The notes: generated by a model not told the origin, from the sequence alone. Positions 19,087 to 28,037 are shown, counted from the stretch's first letter. The stretch: DNA of 64,000 bases from an uncultured Gemmataceae bacterium (GCA_937923405.1 CALDUY010000018.1:62001-126000); one strand, 5' to 3'. Translations and numbers: made by a program.

Positions 19087-19821
19087 TCAGTCATGCTCGA
19101 AGGGGATGGGGTCACCGTGGATCTGGGCCAGGGCATTCATGGCGGCACGCTGTTCAGCCTCTTTCTTGGTCCGGCCCCAGGCCCCGGCGTGCGTGTGTCG
19201 ACCAACGACGGCGGCAATCTTAAAACACTTGCTGTGATCTGGCCCCTTTTCATCCAGCAAGAGATATTGCGGCGTGGTATTGAACTCGCGCTGAGCCACC
19301 TGTTGCAACAGCGACTTGAAATTGTTGCCGGTGGCCCCTTCAGCGGCCGCCTCGATTTCTGCCTTTAGATGGCTGAGAATGAAGGTGCGAGCCGCTTCCA
19401 GCCCCCCATCGAGATAAATCGCGGCAACCAGCGACTCATAGACGTCGGCCAGCATGCTCAGCGGCACGGCGGATCCGTCGAAGACATTCATCCCCCGTCC
19501 CAAAAAGAGAAACTCGCCCAGGCCGAGTTGTTTGCTAAACCGGGCACAGGTCCGCCGACTGACTACCACCGACTTGATCTTCGTTAGATCGCCTTCCTGA
19601 TACTCCGGAAAGCGATGATAGAGTTGCTCGCAAGTAATCATGCCGAGAATCGCGTCGCCGAGGAACTCCATCCGTTCGTTCGAGGCCAGACGGGTGTTCG
19701 CTCCCGAGGCGTGCGTCAAGGCCGCCCGAAGCAACTCGGGTTGACGGAAGCGATAGCCGATAGCCTGCTGACAGCGTTCGAGAATATCGGCTTCGCTGCT
19801 TGGACTATGTTCCTGCGTCAT
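19087..19821 (-). CDS. rnc: Ribonuclease III
   Basis: RNase III cuts double-stranded RNA and processes rRNA precursors. The product (244 residues from the chosen ATG) has the catalytic signature ERMEFLGDAILG with its acidic residues, then DVYESLVAAIYLDGG with the second acidic pair, and a C-terminal double-stranded-RNA-binding domain (NNFKSLLQQVAQREF...GRTKKEAEQRAAMNAL). I take the ATG at 19821 (MTQEHSPS); an in-frame codon 15 residues upstream would only add non-conserved sequence. The gene heads a minus-strand unit with two small genes and is divergent from htrA. Confidence 0.95.
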   Translation of the reverse strand: MTQEHSPSSEADILERCQQAIGYRFRQPELLRAALTHASGANTRLASNERMEFLGDAILGMITCEQLYHRFPEYQEGDLTKIKSVVVSRRTCARFSKQLGLGEFLFLGRGMNVFDGSAVPLSMLADVYESLVAAIYLDGGLEAARTFILSHLKAEIEAAAEGATGNNFKSLLQQVAQREFNTTPQYLLLDEKGPDHSKCFKIAAVVGRHTHAGAWGRTKKEAEQRAAMNALAQIHGDPIPFEHD

Positions 19822-20027
19822 GGCTCTGACATCTTTTAGAATGGTTGGGTTCTTCGACGGTATCATTCGCCGTCAAGATTGTCAACGCTCCCCTGCATCT
19901 GTCGCCGTCCGCCGCAGGTACAGTTGGGTACAATAGCATAATTAGAGCAGACCAAAAATTGAACAGTCGGCTCTGCCTCAGACGGTTCGCAAACGAATTC
20001 TCCCCTTTGAGAGGAGGTGGTTCTCTC

Positions 20028-21428
20028 ATGAAGCGATGGCTCCTTATCCTCAGTAGTGTCGCCGTTGGGGCGCTGACAGTGCTGACGCTGCAGCAGCTTT
20101 CGCCGTTGCAGGGACGCGACGCTGCTCCGGCGATTCCCAGGGAACTGACTTCGTACCGCGACGTCGTCAAAAAAGTGTTGCCGGCCGTTGTCAGTGTCGA
20201 GGCGTTGGCCAAGAACGGTGAGCGAATGCGTCGAGCCGATGACGACGGTCGTGAAACGCGCGTCGGCTTTGGCTCGGGATTTCTCATCAGTCCGCGCGGC
20301 GTGATCGTCACCAACAACCACGTCGTTGAGGAAGCGGAACAGGTTCAAATCCAGATGTTCGACGGCCGCAAGTTTCGCTCGAACAATATCCGCGCCGACC
20401 TGAAAACCGACCTGGCCATCATCCAGCTGGAGGGGATGGAAGGACTGCCCTATTTGGAGTTTGGCGATAGTTCAACTCTAGAAATTGGCGATCGCGTTCT
20501 GGCTGTCGGCGCACCTTTCGGCCTGACCGGCACAGTGACGCACGGCATCATCTCCAGCAAGGGCCGCTCCTTGCGAATGAATCTGTATGAGGATTTTCTC
20601 CAAACCGACGCCGCCATCAATCCGGGCAACTCTGGCGGACCACTAGTCAGTCTCGATGGCCGCGTCATCGGTGTCAACTCGGCCATCAAGAGTCGCTCCG
20701 GCGGGTTTCAGGGCATCGGCCTGGCCATCTCCAGCAACCTATCGCGAGACATCGTGTCGCAATTGCTCAAGGACGGCATCGTGCGTCGTGGCTATCTTGG
20801 CGTCGGTATTCTCGACGTGGATGAGGCCATTCAAAAAGAACTCAACCTCGAACGGCCCGAAGGTGTCAAGGTCAATCGCATCTACCCCGATTCTCCCGGC
20901 GACAAGGCTGGCTTGAAGACCAATGACGTGATTCTGGCCATTGATGGGAAACGGCTCAAGGACAGCCGCGAACTACAAATGGTGGTAGCACGGCTCACCG
21001 TGGGCAAAGTCGTCGATGTGGAAATCATTCGCGCGGGCAAACCGATGACCCTACAAGTGACGATCGAGGAACAACCGACGACGTTCGGGGCGGCCCGTCT
21101 GGGTGAGTTGCCCCGACCTGGTCGCGGCGCGATCGTGGTCGAAAAAGTGGGCCTGACCATCGCTGATCTGACTCCGGAACTGGCCGAACTTCTCGGCTAT
21201 CCCGATACAGTGCGCGGCGCGCTCATCACGGAGATCAAGCGCAACAGCGTGGCTCACTTCGCCGGCTTGGTACCGGGCAAGGTGATTCTTCGGGTGAATC
21301 GCAAAGAGGTGACCACGGCCCGGGCCTGTGCCGAGGCTCTCGCTAGTGGGTCGACGCGAATCGGCATCTCGCTACAGGTGCGCGGCCCGCGAAGCGGCGT
21401 GGAGCAGGTCACCCTGATCCAGCAGTAA
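20028..21428 (+). CDS. HtrA/DegP-type serine protease with PDZ domains
   Basis: A membrane-anchored or exported protease that would degrade or refold damaged envelope proteins. The 466-residue product starts with a hydrophobic segment (MKRWLLILSSVAVGAL), then a trypsin-like domain with His in NNHVVEE (about residue 98), Asp in KTDLAIIQLEG (about 128) and Ser in NPGNSGGPL (about 202). Two PDZ domains follow: the first around YLGVGILDVDEAI...AGLKTNDVILAI and the second around AHFAGLVPGKVILRVN. GAGGAGG lies about ten bases before the chosen ATG. An upstream in-frame extension exists but lacks a ribosome-binding site and would hide the signal sequence. Confidence 0.93.
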   Translation: MKRWLLILSSVAVGALTVLTLQQLSPLQGRDAAPAIPRELTSYRDVVKKVLPAVVSVEALAKNGERMRRADDDGRETRVGFGSGFLISPRGVIVTNNHVVEEAEQVQIQMFDGRKFRSNNIRADLKTDLAIIQLEGMEGLPYLEFGDSSTLEIGDRVLAVGAPFGLTGTVTHGIISSKGRSLRMNLYEDFLQTDAAINPGNSGGPLVSLDGRVIGVNSAIKSRSGGFQGIGLAISSNLSRDIVSQLLKDGIVRRGYLGVGILDVDEAIQKELNLERPEGVKVNRIYPDSPGDKAGLKTNDVILAIDGKRLKDSRELQMVVARLTVGKVVDVEIIRAGKPMTLQVTIEEQPTTFGAARLGELPRPGRGAIVVEKVGLTIADLTPELAELLGYPDTVRGALITEIKRNSVAHFAGLVPGKVILRVNRKEVTTARACAEALASGSTRIGISLQVRGPRSGVEQVTLIQQ

Positions 21429-21443
21429 CAGGTAGACTCGGTT

Positions 21444-21484
21444 CGAGGTCCGTCTACGCGCTCTTACGCAGACGACGGACCTCG
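21444..21484. terminator. Long hairpin at the convergent ends of htrA and the GlmU-like gene
   Basis: CGAGGTCCGTC (21444-21454) pairs perfectly with GACGGACCTCG (21474-21484), an 11-bp stem with a 19-base loop. It starts 16 bases after the htrA stop codon and includes the last codons of the convergent gene. It is well placed as a bidirectional terminator but lacks a T-run. Confidence 0.5.
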
Positions 21485-22734
21485 GCTTCGCGAATAGCAT
21501 GGCGGCGTGCATTGGCCGTCAGCCGCCACACGTCCCGGTACAGTCGCTCGTGTGCTTCGTCCAGAGTTTTGCCACGCCGTTGCATCACCTTACGGGCAGT
21601 CGAAAGAAGAGATTCCAGGTCGGCGTTATCTTTCAATGAGCCGTTCCAGACGTTGGCGAACGAGGGGACGTACTTGGGCAACAGCGATCCAGTCGGCAGC
21701 AGGCCGCAGAACGCGCCCACATTCGTCCCGGTGTTGAGCAAGGTGCCCAAGCCCGTCTTAGTATGATCGCCGAGGAAGCAGCCGACCTTGGTTTGCCGCG
21801 TGTCGACGACTCGGCCCTGGACTATGACGCGCACCTCGCCGTAATCGTTCCGCAGGTCGCTGTTGCTGGTACCGGCTCCCAAGTTGACCCAGGCTCCGAC
21901 ATAGGCATGGCCGAGAAAGCCGTCGTGGTACTTGTTTGAGTACCCCCAGACGATGGACGACTCGACCTCGCCGCCGATGCGACATTGTGGACCGATTGAA
22001 GTGCCGGCTCGGATCTTCGCACCGAGCAGATGGGATCCCGGCCCAATGTAACAAGGGCCTTCCAACCGAGTGAATGCTCCAATCGCCACGTCGCGATCGA
22101 TCACCACAGGGCCGCCGCTGGTGTCCGCTACGACCAGCGGATCGAGGCGGACGCTGGGAGCGACAACCAACCGATCGGCGGGGCCGACCAGTGCAGGTAA
22201 CGAGTTGCTTTGCTGCGGACCATCCAATTGAGTCAAACGATAATCGAGATCGATTTGCTCGCTATTACACTCCACTAGCTCCCAAAGATAGCGGATCATT
22301 CGTCCCGAGACAGCGCGGGTGGGCAGGGTCTCGCGCCACTGTTCCAGACAAGCATCGATGGTCAACGGGGAGCAATCGTCGAGCCACTCTGGCGTCAGCA
22401 CCGCATAAGCGACTTCGCCGTCACACAAGGCAACGAATGGTTCGGTGAAAGTTGGCGTTAGGGCGGGGTCCGGCGCGGGCGGCAGCCAACGAGCGTTGAC
22501 CAGCACCACCGGCCCAGAGCGAAGCCAGTCGAGATCATTGACGGGCATCGCCGTCGTCGCACTAACCGCCGCGAGATAGGGCCGTACCAGCGCCCCACAG
22601 TTCGACGCTTGAAAGAAGCGTGCCTGCTTCTGGGCCAGAGTGGAACAGCCGCTGAGCAGGTCGAACGCTGGCCGCGTCAGGGTGAGCGGTTCCAGATCAG
22701 CGACAAAAGCGTCCTCGAAGAAGCAGACGCGCAT
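21454..22734 (-). CDS. GlmU-family sugar nucleotidyltransferase/acyltransferase
   Basis: The 426-residue protein combines an N-terminal nucleotidyltransferase-like part (MRVCFFEDAFVADLEPLTLTR, followed by RPAFDLLSG) with a C-terminal left-handed beta-helix made of hexapeptide repeats (VVIDRDVAIGAFTRLEGP, AKIRAGTSIGPQCRIGG). This is the arrangement of the alternative GlmU-like family (TIGR03991) thought to make UDP-GlcNAc or a related sugar nucleotide. The segment GAGTSNSDLRNDYG resembles the acetyltransferase site of GlmU. I choose the ATG at 22734, preceded by AAAGGAA about six bases upstream. The sugar substrate is not proven. Confidence 0.85.
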   Translation of the reverse strand: MRVCFFEDAFVADLEPLTLTRPAFDLLSGCSTLAQKQARFFQASNCGALVRPYLAAVSATTAMPVNDLDWLRSGPVVLVNARWLPPAPDPALTPTFTEPFVALCDGEVAYAVLTPEWLDDCSPLTIDACLEQWRETLPTRAVSGRMIRYLWELVECNSEQIDLDYRLTQLDGPQQSNSLPALVGPADRLVVAPSVRLDPLVVADTSGGPVVIDRDVAIGAFTRLEGPCYIGPGSHLLGAKIRAGTSIGPQCRIGGEVESSIVWGYSNKYHDGFLGHAYVGAWVNLGAGTSNSDLRNDYGEVRVIVQGRVVDTRQTKVGCFLGDHTKTGLGTLLNTGTNVGAFCGLLPTGSLLPKYVPSFANVWNGSLKDNADLESLLSTARKVMQRRGKTLDEAHERLYRDVWRLTANARRHAIREAEVRRLRKSA

Positions 22735-23002
22735 GATCGATTCCTTTCGCGACGAGTCCAGTGTCGAGCAGCCATTGGCCACCTATTATCGACCGTCGCT
22801 GCAAACTGATGCAACCCTGAAATGCTCTGAACGGACTGAAAGGGTATCCACCTAGAGCAGGCATAAGGTCGATCGCACTAATAAGTAGCTTCCGAGAATC
22901 GGACCGAGTACCATCAAATCTAGGGAAGGCGAGATCGAACAACTTTGCGTGTGCTATCGCGCCGATCCAGACGGTTCCATGCCTGGCCCAGGAGTTTTCG
23001 TC

Positions 23003-23428
23003 ATGACCAACATCGTACTTCGCAGCAGTGTGGTATTGCTCGCTTTTGGGGGGCTTACTGTCCCTGCGGTTCGCGCTGCCGAGGACACCGTTCCCTCGTT
23101 CAAGTCGCGCGGCGACATGGAAAAGAAGTTTGTCGCCAGCGTTGCTAAGGCGATTCTCAAGGCGGCCCATCCCACCGGGTTAGAGCCGACCATGGAAAAG
23201 TATGCCTACGAGGAAGTCAAAAAGGGCCGAACCAAGCTAACTATCCAAGGTACCTACAAGGGGGCGGCTACTCGCAAGGTCTACAAAGCCGAGATCATCG
23301 TCCATCTGGATACGGCCGACAAGGACTCCTGGGAAGTGCTGCGCATCGAGTTCAACGACAATAACAACATCCCCTACAGCCGCAAACGGGTCGATGATCT
23401 CATCAAACAGCTCAATCGCAAGGAATGA
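23003..23428 (+). CDS. Small secreted protein of unknown function
   Basis: The 141-residue product has a signal peptide (MTNIVLRSSVVLLAFGGLT, cleavage near VRA-AED) and a charged body with KFVASVAKAILKAAHP and a C-terminal YSRKRVDDLIKQLNRKE. AGGAG lies eight bases before the chosen ATG; earlier in-frame starts would bury the signal peptide. It is divergent from the GlmU-like gene with a 268-base gap, where no other gene is visible. I do not recognise the family; similar short lysine-rich secreted proteins are common in planctomycetes. Confidence 0.72.
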   Translation: MTNIVLRSSVVLLAFGGLTVPAVRAAEDTVPSFKSRGDMEKKFVASVAKAILKAAHPTGLEPTMEKYAYEEVKKGRTKLTIQGTYKGAATRKVYKAEIIVHLDTADKDSWEVLRIEFNDNNNIPYSRKRVDDLIKQLNRKE

Positions 23429-23553
23429 GTTCTTGGAGCGACCGTTTCGTCGGAGCGGAGGGGACGTAAGTCCTCCGTGTTACACGGCCTCACAGACGCA
23501 GGTGATGGACGTTAGCGCGGTTCGGTCATACGTTGAGGCGAGGGGGTTTCACC

Positions 23554-24882
23554 ATGACCGAACCCAGTACCTCGCTCACGCCGAGCCGTGCTCGTTTTAT
23601 CCTGCTAACCTACCTCTGCGCGTTGACTTTCGTGCTGTATCTCGATCGCGTCTGTATCAGTCAGGCGATGTCTTCGATGCAGCGCGACCTGAACTTCAGC
23701 GAGTTAGAAGCGGCCTACGTTCACATGGCCTTTCAGCTGGCTTACGGGCTGTTTGAACTACCTACCGGTCATTGGGGAGATCGGGTCGGCTCTCGCGCCG
23801 TGCTGGCTCGCATCGCGGTCTGGTGGTCGCTCTTCACCGCGCTGACTGCCGCCTGTTTTGGACTATATTCTCTCCTTATTGTGCGCTTTTTATTCGGTGT
23901 CGGCGAGGCCGGCGCATTGCCTAACGTTGCTCGGGTGGTGGCTCGTTGGTTTCCGCCCAACGAGCGGAGCCGCATCGCCGGCATCGTGCAAACGGCGATG
24001 GTGCTGGGCGGAGCCACCTCACCTTTGCTAGCCGCCTACATCATCGAACTGTTCGGCTGGCGCTGGGCGTTTGTCCTCTTCGGCCTGACTGGCATCGTCT
24101 GGGCGTGGTTCTTCTACCGGTGGTTCCGCGATGATCCCGCCGAGCATCCCGCTGTCAACGCCGCCGAGCTAGAACTGTTGAGCAACCCCGGCACCACGGT
24201 TCGCCATCACGATCGCATCCCCTGGCGGGCGGTGCTGGGCAACCGCAGCCTGTATCTGCTCGCTGTCATCATGATCTGTAGCGCCTTTAACAGTTACGTC
24301 TATCTGTCATGGTTCTCAAATTACCTTCAAAAAGGACGCGGATTAGAGCAAATCGAGGCAGGACCGTTGACCTCGCTGGTGCTGTTTGGCTCCGGCGTGG
24401 GCATGTTCCTGGGCGGTTTCGTCGCCGATGGTTTCGCCTGGTTTCGCTGGCCGATTCCCCTGGCCCGGCGGCTGTTCGGAGCGTCGGCATTCCTCGCCGC
24501 CGCTGCCTTGCTTTATCTGGGCATGCAGTGTGAGTCGCCCCTTGCCACGTCGCTCTTCGCGGCTCTGTCGATCCTGACCACGACGGCAACTCTGGCCACT
24601 TGGTGGGCCTGTATCACGGAGATCAGCGGTAAACATCTAGGGGCGTTGTTTGGGTTGGTCAACGGTGTAGGATTTTTAGGAGCGTTTAGCTCGCAATTCT
24701 TCTTCGGTTGGTTTGCCAACTATCGTGGCAATCTTGGGTACACCGGACGCGAGCAATGGGATCCGGCCTTCTATGCCTGTATCGCCGTGCTGCTCCTGGC
24801 CGGGGGCTGCTGGGCGTGCTATGTCTCGCGTCCCGTGCTAAAAGACGATAATCACGAGATTCAAACTCCGCAAATAAGTTGA
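23554..24882 (+). CDS. MFS transporter, ACS (anion:cation symporter) type
   Basis: A 442-residue inner-membrane transporter with about twelve hydrophobic segments. The first, FILLTYLCALTFVLYLDRVC, contains the DR pair found at the start of the ACS subfamily (hexuronate, glucarate, sialate-type carriers), and GHWGDRVGSRAVLA is the signature loop between helices 2 and 3 of major facilitators. LFGVGEAGALPNVARVVARWF is also typical of ACS members. It probably brings in an organic acid or sugar acid by proton symport; the substrate is not readable. The ATG at 23554 has GAGGGGG seven bases upstream. The gene stands alone. Confidence 0.88.
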   Translation: MTEPSTSLTPSRARFILLTYLCALTFVLYLDRVCISQAMSSMQRDLNFSELEAAYVHMAFQLAYGLFELPTGHWGDRVGSRAVLARIAVWWSLFTALTAACFGLYSLLIVRFLFGVGEAGALPNVARVVARWFPPNERSRIAGIVQTAMVLGGATSPLLAAYIIELFGWRWAFVLFGLTGIVWAWFFYRWFRDDPAEHPAVNAAELELLSNPGTTVRHHDRIPWRAVLGNRSLYLLAVIMICSAFNSYVYLSWFSNYLQKGRGLEQIEAGPLTSLVLFGSGVGMFLGGFVADGFAWFRWPIPLARRLFGASAFLAAAALLYLGMQCESPLATSLFAALSILTTTATLATWWACITEISGKHLGALFGLVNGVGFLGAFSSQFFFGWFANYRGNLGYTGREQWDPAFYACIAVLLLAGGCWACYVSRPVLKDDNHEIQTPQIS

Positions 24883-24900
24883 ATCCGTGAGCCAGTCCTC

Positions 24901-25070
24901 TAGAGCACTCCTCAAGATGGTGTAACAGAGCGCAGGCTGAAGCCTGCGACTACCAACTACCAGATCGGAGGAACCAGTAGCCGCAGGCAGAGGAACTGGT
25001 AGCCGCAGGCTTTAGCCTGCGAAAGAGTTTCCTACCCAGCTGCCGCTACACCATCTGAAGGAGTACTCTA
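24901..25070. repeat. 170-bp element with 24-bp terminal inverted repeats
   Basis: The left end (24901-24924) and the reverse complement of the right end (25047-25070) match at 21 of 24 positions, starting TAGAG and ending AGATGGTGTA. Between them lie two palindromes of the GCAGGCT..AGCCTGC family (24931-24953 and 25002-25021) in opposite directions. There is no coding capacity. It looks like a miniature inverted-repeat element or a large foldback at the 3' ends of two convergent genes. No target-site duplication longer than a possible TA is visible. Confidence 0.7.
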
Positions 25071-25088
25071 ATCTAACTTGAAGAGCTG

Positions 25089-25127
25089 CGGTTCCCCTGC
25101 TCCGTTGAGGGGGAAAGAGGAACCGCA
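25089..25127. terminator. Hairpin between convergent genes
   Basis: GCGGTTCC (25089-25096) pairs with GGAACCGC (25120-25127), with additional C-rich/G-rich pairing possible inside the loop. It is 13 bases past the stop of the minus-strand Tat-exported gene, so it is a likely end for that long operon, though there is no T-run. Confidence 0.45.
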
Positions 25128-25140
25128 ACCGGAGTTCGCC

Positions 25141-26637
25141 TCACGTCTGAGCCAGGGCAGCTTCAGCGCGGCGGATCAGGGAATTATCGCGATCGCCACT
25201 GCCGCGCAAGTTGAACATGCTGGCGGCCATGAAGGTCGGCCGCAGCGAGGGAGCTAGTTGATACACGTCTTCCAGCACGGCGCTGGAGAATTTGTAGTCG
25301 TGCGAATCAGTGCCTTTAGCGAAGATCAGTCGCCGCGCCTGCTTCATCAGTGGCCCGATCTGGTTCGGGTCGCGGGTCAACAGCGCCAGCGTCTTGCGAG
25401 CCGCCTGCATCCGATCGCGAGTCACGTCGGCGAGAATTTCGTCGACGCCGTTCTTGGTCTGGACCGGCTCCAGAGCATCGAGCTTGTCTGAAGCGACTTT
25501 ACCTCGTCCCTGCATCGCCTCACGGAAGAACGGTAAAAACGCCGCCGACTGTAACAGTAGGTAGGCTCGGGTACGTTCACTGGCGGAGGTTTCGTAGGCA
25601 AAATGGAGGGCATTGAGCGAGGTCAGCGTGTGCAGCCCGACGATGCCCGGTTGACGCATCAGCAGTTCGCCGGCATGCAGGAACAAGCCGTTCCAGATCG
25701 TCGCCGGATGGACCCCGTCGTTGATGTGATCGGCGACGAGTTTGGACGCCTCAGCGGCGGACAGGGTGCGCAGGGCGGTCAAAATCTCTTTGCTGACCGC
25801 TGGATCCCGTTTGCCGGCGAAGCTGAGCGGCTTGAGCGTTTCCAGCCGGACCAGGTTGTCGCGTCCGGGCTTGTCGCGCCAGTCGTCACGGGTAGCGGGA
25901 TTGGTCCCCTCGTGGTCGAGCATGCCGTAAGCCAGAGAGCGCAGCACCGGTTCGGCATGTCGCCAGCCAATGGTCTGCAAAGTTCGCCAGGCGTTGGCGG
26001 CGTAGATGGCCTTGTGACCGATGTCACGGAAGTCGCGTGCCCCTAGCCGCCAGAACGGCTCGAAGACTTCGGCGGCTCCGGCGGTCCGCCACCAGGCCGT
26101 AATGCCGCGATCCGCTTTCTCCACATCCCAATTATCCATGCCGTCGAGGAAGGTCTGCTTGGCTGTCGCCTCGCTGGGCAGCTTGGTGGCGTCCGCCGGG
26201 GCCAAGCGCCAGTCGCCCTCGGCCTTGTTGCGGGCTTGCGACGATTTGAAGTAATCAATGGACCACAACAGCGGCAGCCAGCGGTCCTTGTCAGCGGCGG
26301 CCAGACTAGCTAAATGGGCGGAGTTGATGACGAGGACAGCATGGAACTTGAATCCCACCGGGCGGGGCTGAATGCCGCGTACCCCAGCGAGAAAGACAGC
26401 GGCCAGCAACTCTTGATAGCTCGTGCCCTCTCGGATGCGAGCTATCACCTTATCGAGCAACTGTTCGCGAGGTGTGTCTTCGAGCAGACGCACTAGCGGT
26501 TCGACGTCACTGGCGACTTGGGCGAGACGAACTTCCTTGGGGGCGGCGTCGAGTTCGGGCAAACGAGAGAGAAAGGCAAAACTACCCGCGGCGGCGGTGG
26601 CGCTTACGAACCCGCGTCGACTGATCGAGTCGGACAT
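25141..26637 (-). CDS. Tat-exported protein of unknown function at the end of the cox operon
   Basis: The 498-residue product opens with a textbook twin-arginine signal (SISRRGFVSATAAAGSFAFL) followed by a mature, mostly helical protein without recognisable catalytic motif. Segments such as FKFHAVLVINSAHLASL, HAEPVLRSLAYGMLDHEG and GIVGLHTLTSLNALHFAYE carry regularly spaced His residues that could bind metal or heme, but this is only an impression. The start overlaps the upstream small CPMC gene by 34 bases, so it is co-transcribed with the oxidase genes. Tat export suggests a folded protein with a cofactor. No family is recognised. Confidence 0.78.
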   Translation of the reverse strand: MSDSISRRGFVSATAAAGSFAFLSRLPELDAAPKEVRLAQVASDVEPLVRLLEDTPREQLLDKVIARIREGTSYQELLAAVFLAGVRGIQPRPVGFKFHAVLVINSAHLASLAAADKDRWLPLLWSIDYFKSSQARNKAEGDWRLAPADATKLPSEATAKQTFLDGMDNWDVEKADRGITAWWRTAGAAEVFEPFWRLGARDFRDIGHKAIYAANAWRTLQTIGWRHAEPVLRSLAYGMLDHEGTNPATRDDWRDKPGRDNLVRLETLKPLSFAGKRDPAVSKEILTALRTLSAAEASKLVADHINDGVHPATIWNGLFLHAGELLMRQPGIVGLHTLTSLNALHFAYETSASERTRAYLLLQSAAFLPFFREAMQGRGKVASDKLDALEPVQTKNGVDEILADVTRDRMQAARKTLALLTRDPNQIGPLMKQARRLIFAKGTDSHDYKFSSAVLEDVYQLAPSLRPTFMAASMFNLRGSGDRDNSLIRRAEAALAQT

Positions 26638-26951
26638 GAGAGATCTCCTTGGCGCTGCGAGGGAGAGGAGCCAGGAGAGAGCGGCCGGTCGGTCCTGCTA
26701 GCCTCCAACCGCGCGCGGAGACGTACTTGTCGATAAATCAACCACCCGACTCCGCCCACTAGCGCGTAGGGCATACCGACCATGAGCAGAATGCTGTTGT
26801 TGAACGCGCGAGCCAGACGAGCCTGATCTTCTTCCTCCACACTGGAGGTGTTCGGCACCGCTTCCTGACACATCGGACAGGCACGCACAGTTGGCACCAG
26901 GCACCATACGGTCAAAAGTAGCAGCCAGGCTGTGAGGTTGGACCGGAACAT
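26604..26951 (-). CDS. Small membrane protein with CPMC motif, cox-operon accessory
   Basis: The 115-residue product has a signal peptide (MFRSNLTAWLLLLTVWCLVP) immediately followed by ACPMCQEAVP, then a single membrane helix (NNSILLMVGMPYALVGGVGW) and a charged tail. The CxxC directly after the signal, facing outward, could bind copper or heme or act in thiol exchange, which would suit its place behind the SCO-like gene in an oxidase assembly operon. AAGGAG lies seven bases before the ATG at 26951. No named family is recognised; the link with oxidase assembly is inferred from position. Confidence 0.72.
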   Translation of the reverse strand: MFRSNLTAWLLLLTVWCLVPTVRACPMCQEAVPNTSSVEEEDQARLARAFNNSILLMVGMPYALVGGVGWLIYRQVRLRARLEASRTDRPLSPGSSPSQRQGDLSCPTRSVDAGS

Positions 26952-26990
26952 GGACGCACTCCTTAAACTACTCGACATTGTACCGCGCGG

Positions 26991-28037
26991 TCACGCCACT
27001 GGATAGAGGCGATAGAGCATCCAGTAGACCACTACTCCCGTGACGGAGACATACAGCCAGACTGGAAAGACCCATTTGGCCAGCCGACGATGTTGCTGAA
27101 TGCGGTCGCGTAGTCCCTGATAAGCCAGCACCAGGGCCAGCGGCGCGGTCGGGATCGCCAGGATCGTGTGCGACAACAAGACGACGTGATAGACTGTGGC
27201 AGCCCACTCCGGCGCACCATAGCAGTTCCAACTGAAGCGAGTTGGTTGTCCGCCTTTGACGTACAGATGATAGAAGAGATACGAGGTCAAAAATATCCCT
27301 GAAACGAGGATCGCTGTCAGCATGCTGGCCTTGTGCAAACGGATCAGCCCGGCCTTGACTGCGATGAACCCCAGCACTAACAACACGCCGGCTAGAGCGT
27401 TCAGACCGGCGTTAAAGAGGGGGAAATCGCTGGGCATCCACGCCGGGACGGTTTTTTGGGTCAACCGCTCGATGTGCCGACGTAGCCCGCGCTGGTTCTT
27501 ATCAAAGTACCCCTCGGGAAACGAGGGACTATCCATCCCTTCGTAGTAGCCCACCAAGTTGCCGTCGCGATCGACGAGCAACAACTTCTGGACGTGGATC
27601 GGTTTGCCGGGATCGCCGCTTCCTCGCGTGGGCAACAACATCGTCTTCAACAGAGCGTCGATCTCTTCGGGATCGCCACGGAGAAACAACCAACGATCCC
27701 GGTCGGCTCCGAAGGAGTCGGCATAGTCGCGCAACTGGTCCAGGCTGTCCCGTTCTGGATCAACGGAAAAAGTGACCAGAACTACGTCGTCGCGCTGACC
27801 CAAGCCCGCTTGCAGCTTCTGCATCGTCTGGGTGACGGCGGGACACTTGCCGTCCTGACAGTAGGTCATGATGAACGAAGCAATCCAGACCTTGCCCTTC
27901 AGATCGTCGCGACGAACCGTCTTGCCGGAGCGTTCGGTGAAGGCGAAGTCGCCCACCGGCAAGGAGAGATCGAGAGCCTCGGCATAGACGATGCCAGGAA
28001 GCAACAGTACCAGAACAACCAGGCCACGCAAGTTCAC
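26991..28037 (-). CDS. SCO1/SenC-like copper chaperone fused to DUF420 membrane domain
   Basis: The N-terminal half (to about residue 200) is a SCO-like thioredoxin-fold domain behind a signal peptide: LSLPVGDFAFTERSGKTV, the metal-site segment TYCQDGKCP, VTFSVDPERDS, and HVQKLLLVDRDGNLVGYY with the conserved His. SCO proteins deliver copper to the CuA site of cytochrome oxidase. The cysteine pair here is spaced C-x4-C instead of the usual C-x3-C. The C-terminal half (about residues 205-345) has four to five membrane helices of the DUF420 type (LHKASMLTAILVSGIFLTSY, TRFSWN, HVVLLSHTILAI), a family often found next to caa3 oxidase genes. The start codon overlaps the coxD stop as ATGA. Confidence 0.88.
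   Translation of the reverse strand: MNLRGLVVLVLLLPGIVYAEALDLSLPVGDFAFTERSGKTVRRDDLKGKVWIASFIMTYCQDGKCPAVTQTMQKLQAGLGQRDDVVLVTFSVDPERDSLDQLRDYADSFGADRDRWLFLRGDPEEIDALLKTMLLPTRGSGDPGKPIHVQKLLLVDRDGNLVGYYEGMDSPSFPEGYFDKNQRGLRRHIERLTQKTVPAWMPSDFPLFNAGLNALAGVLLVLGFIAVKAGLIRLHKASMLTAILVSGIFLTSYLFYHLYVKGGQPTRFSWNCYGAPEWAATVYHVVLLSHTILAIPTAPLALVLAYQGLRDRIQQHRRLAKWVFPVWLYVSVTGVVVYWMLYRLYPVA

Noticed and set aside
19845..20027. N-terminal extension of the HtrA protease
   Set aside because: It would place 61 residues before a clear signal/anchor segment, while the ATG at 20028 has a strong ribosome-binding site.
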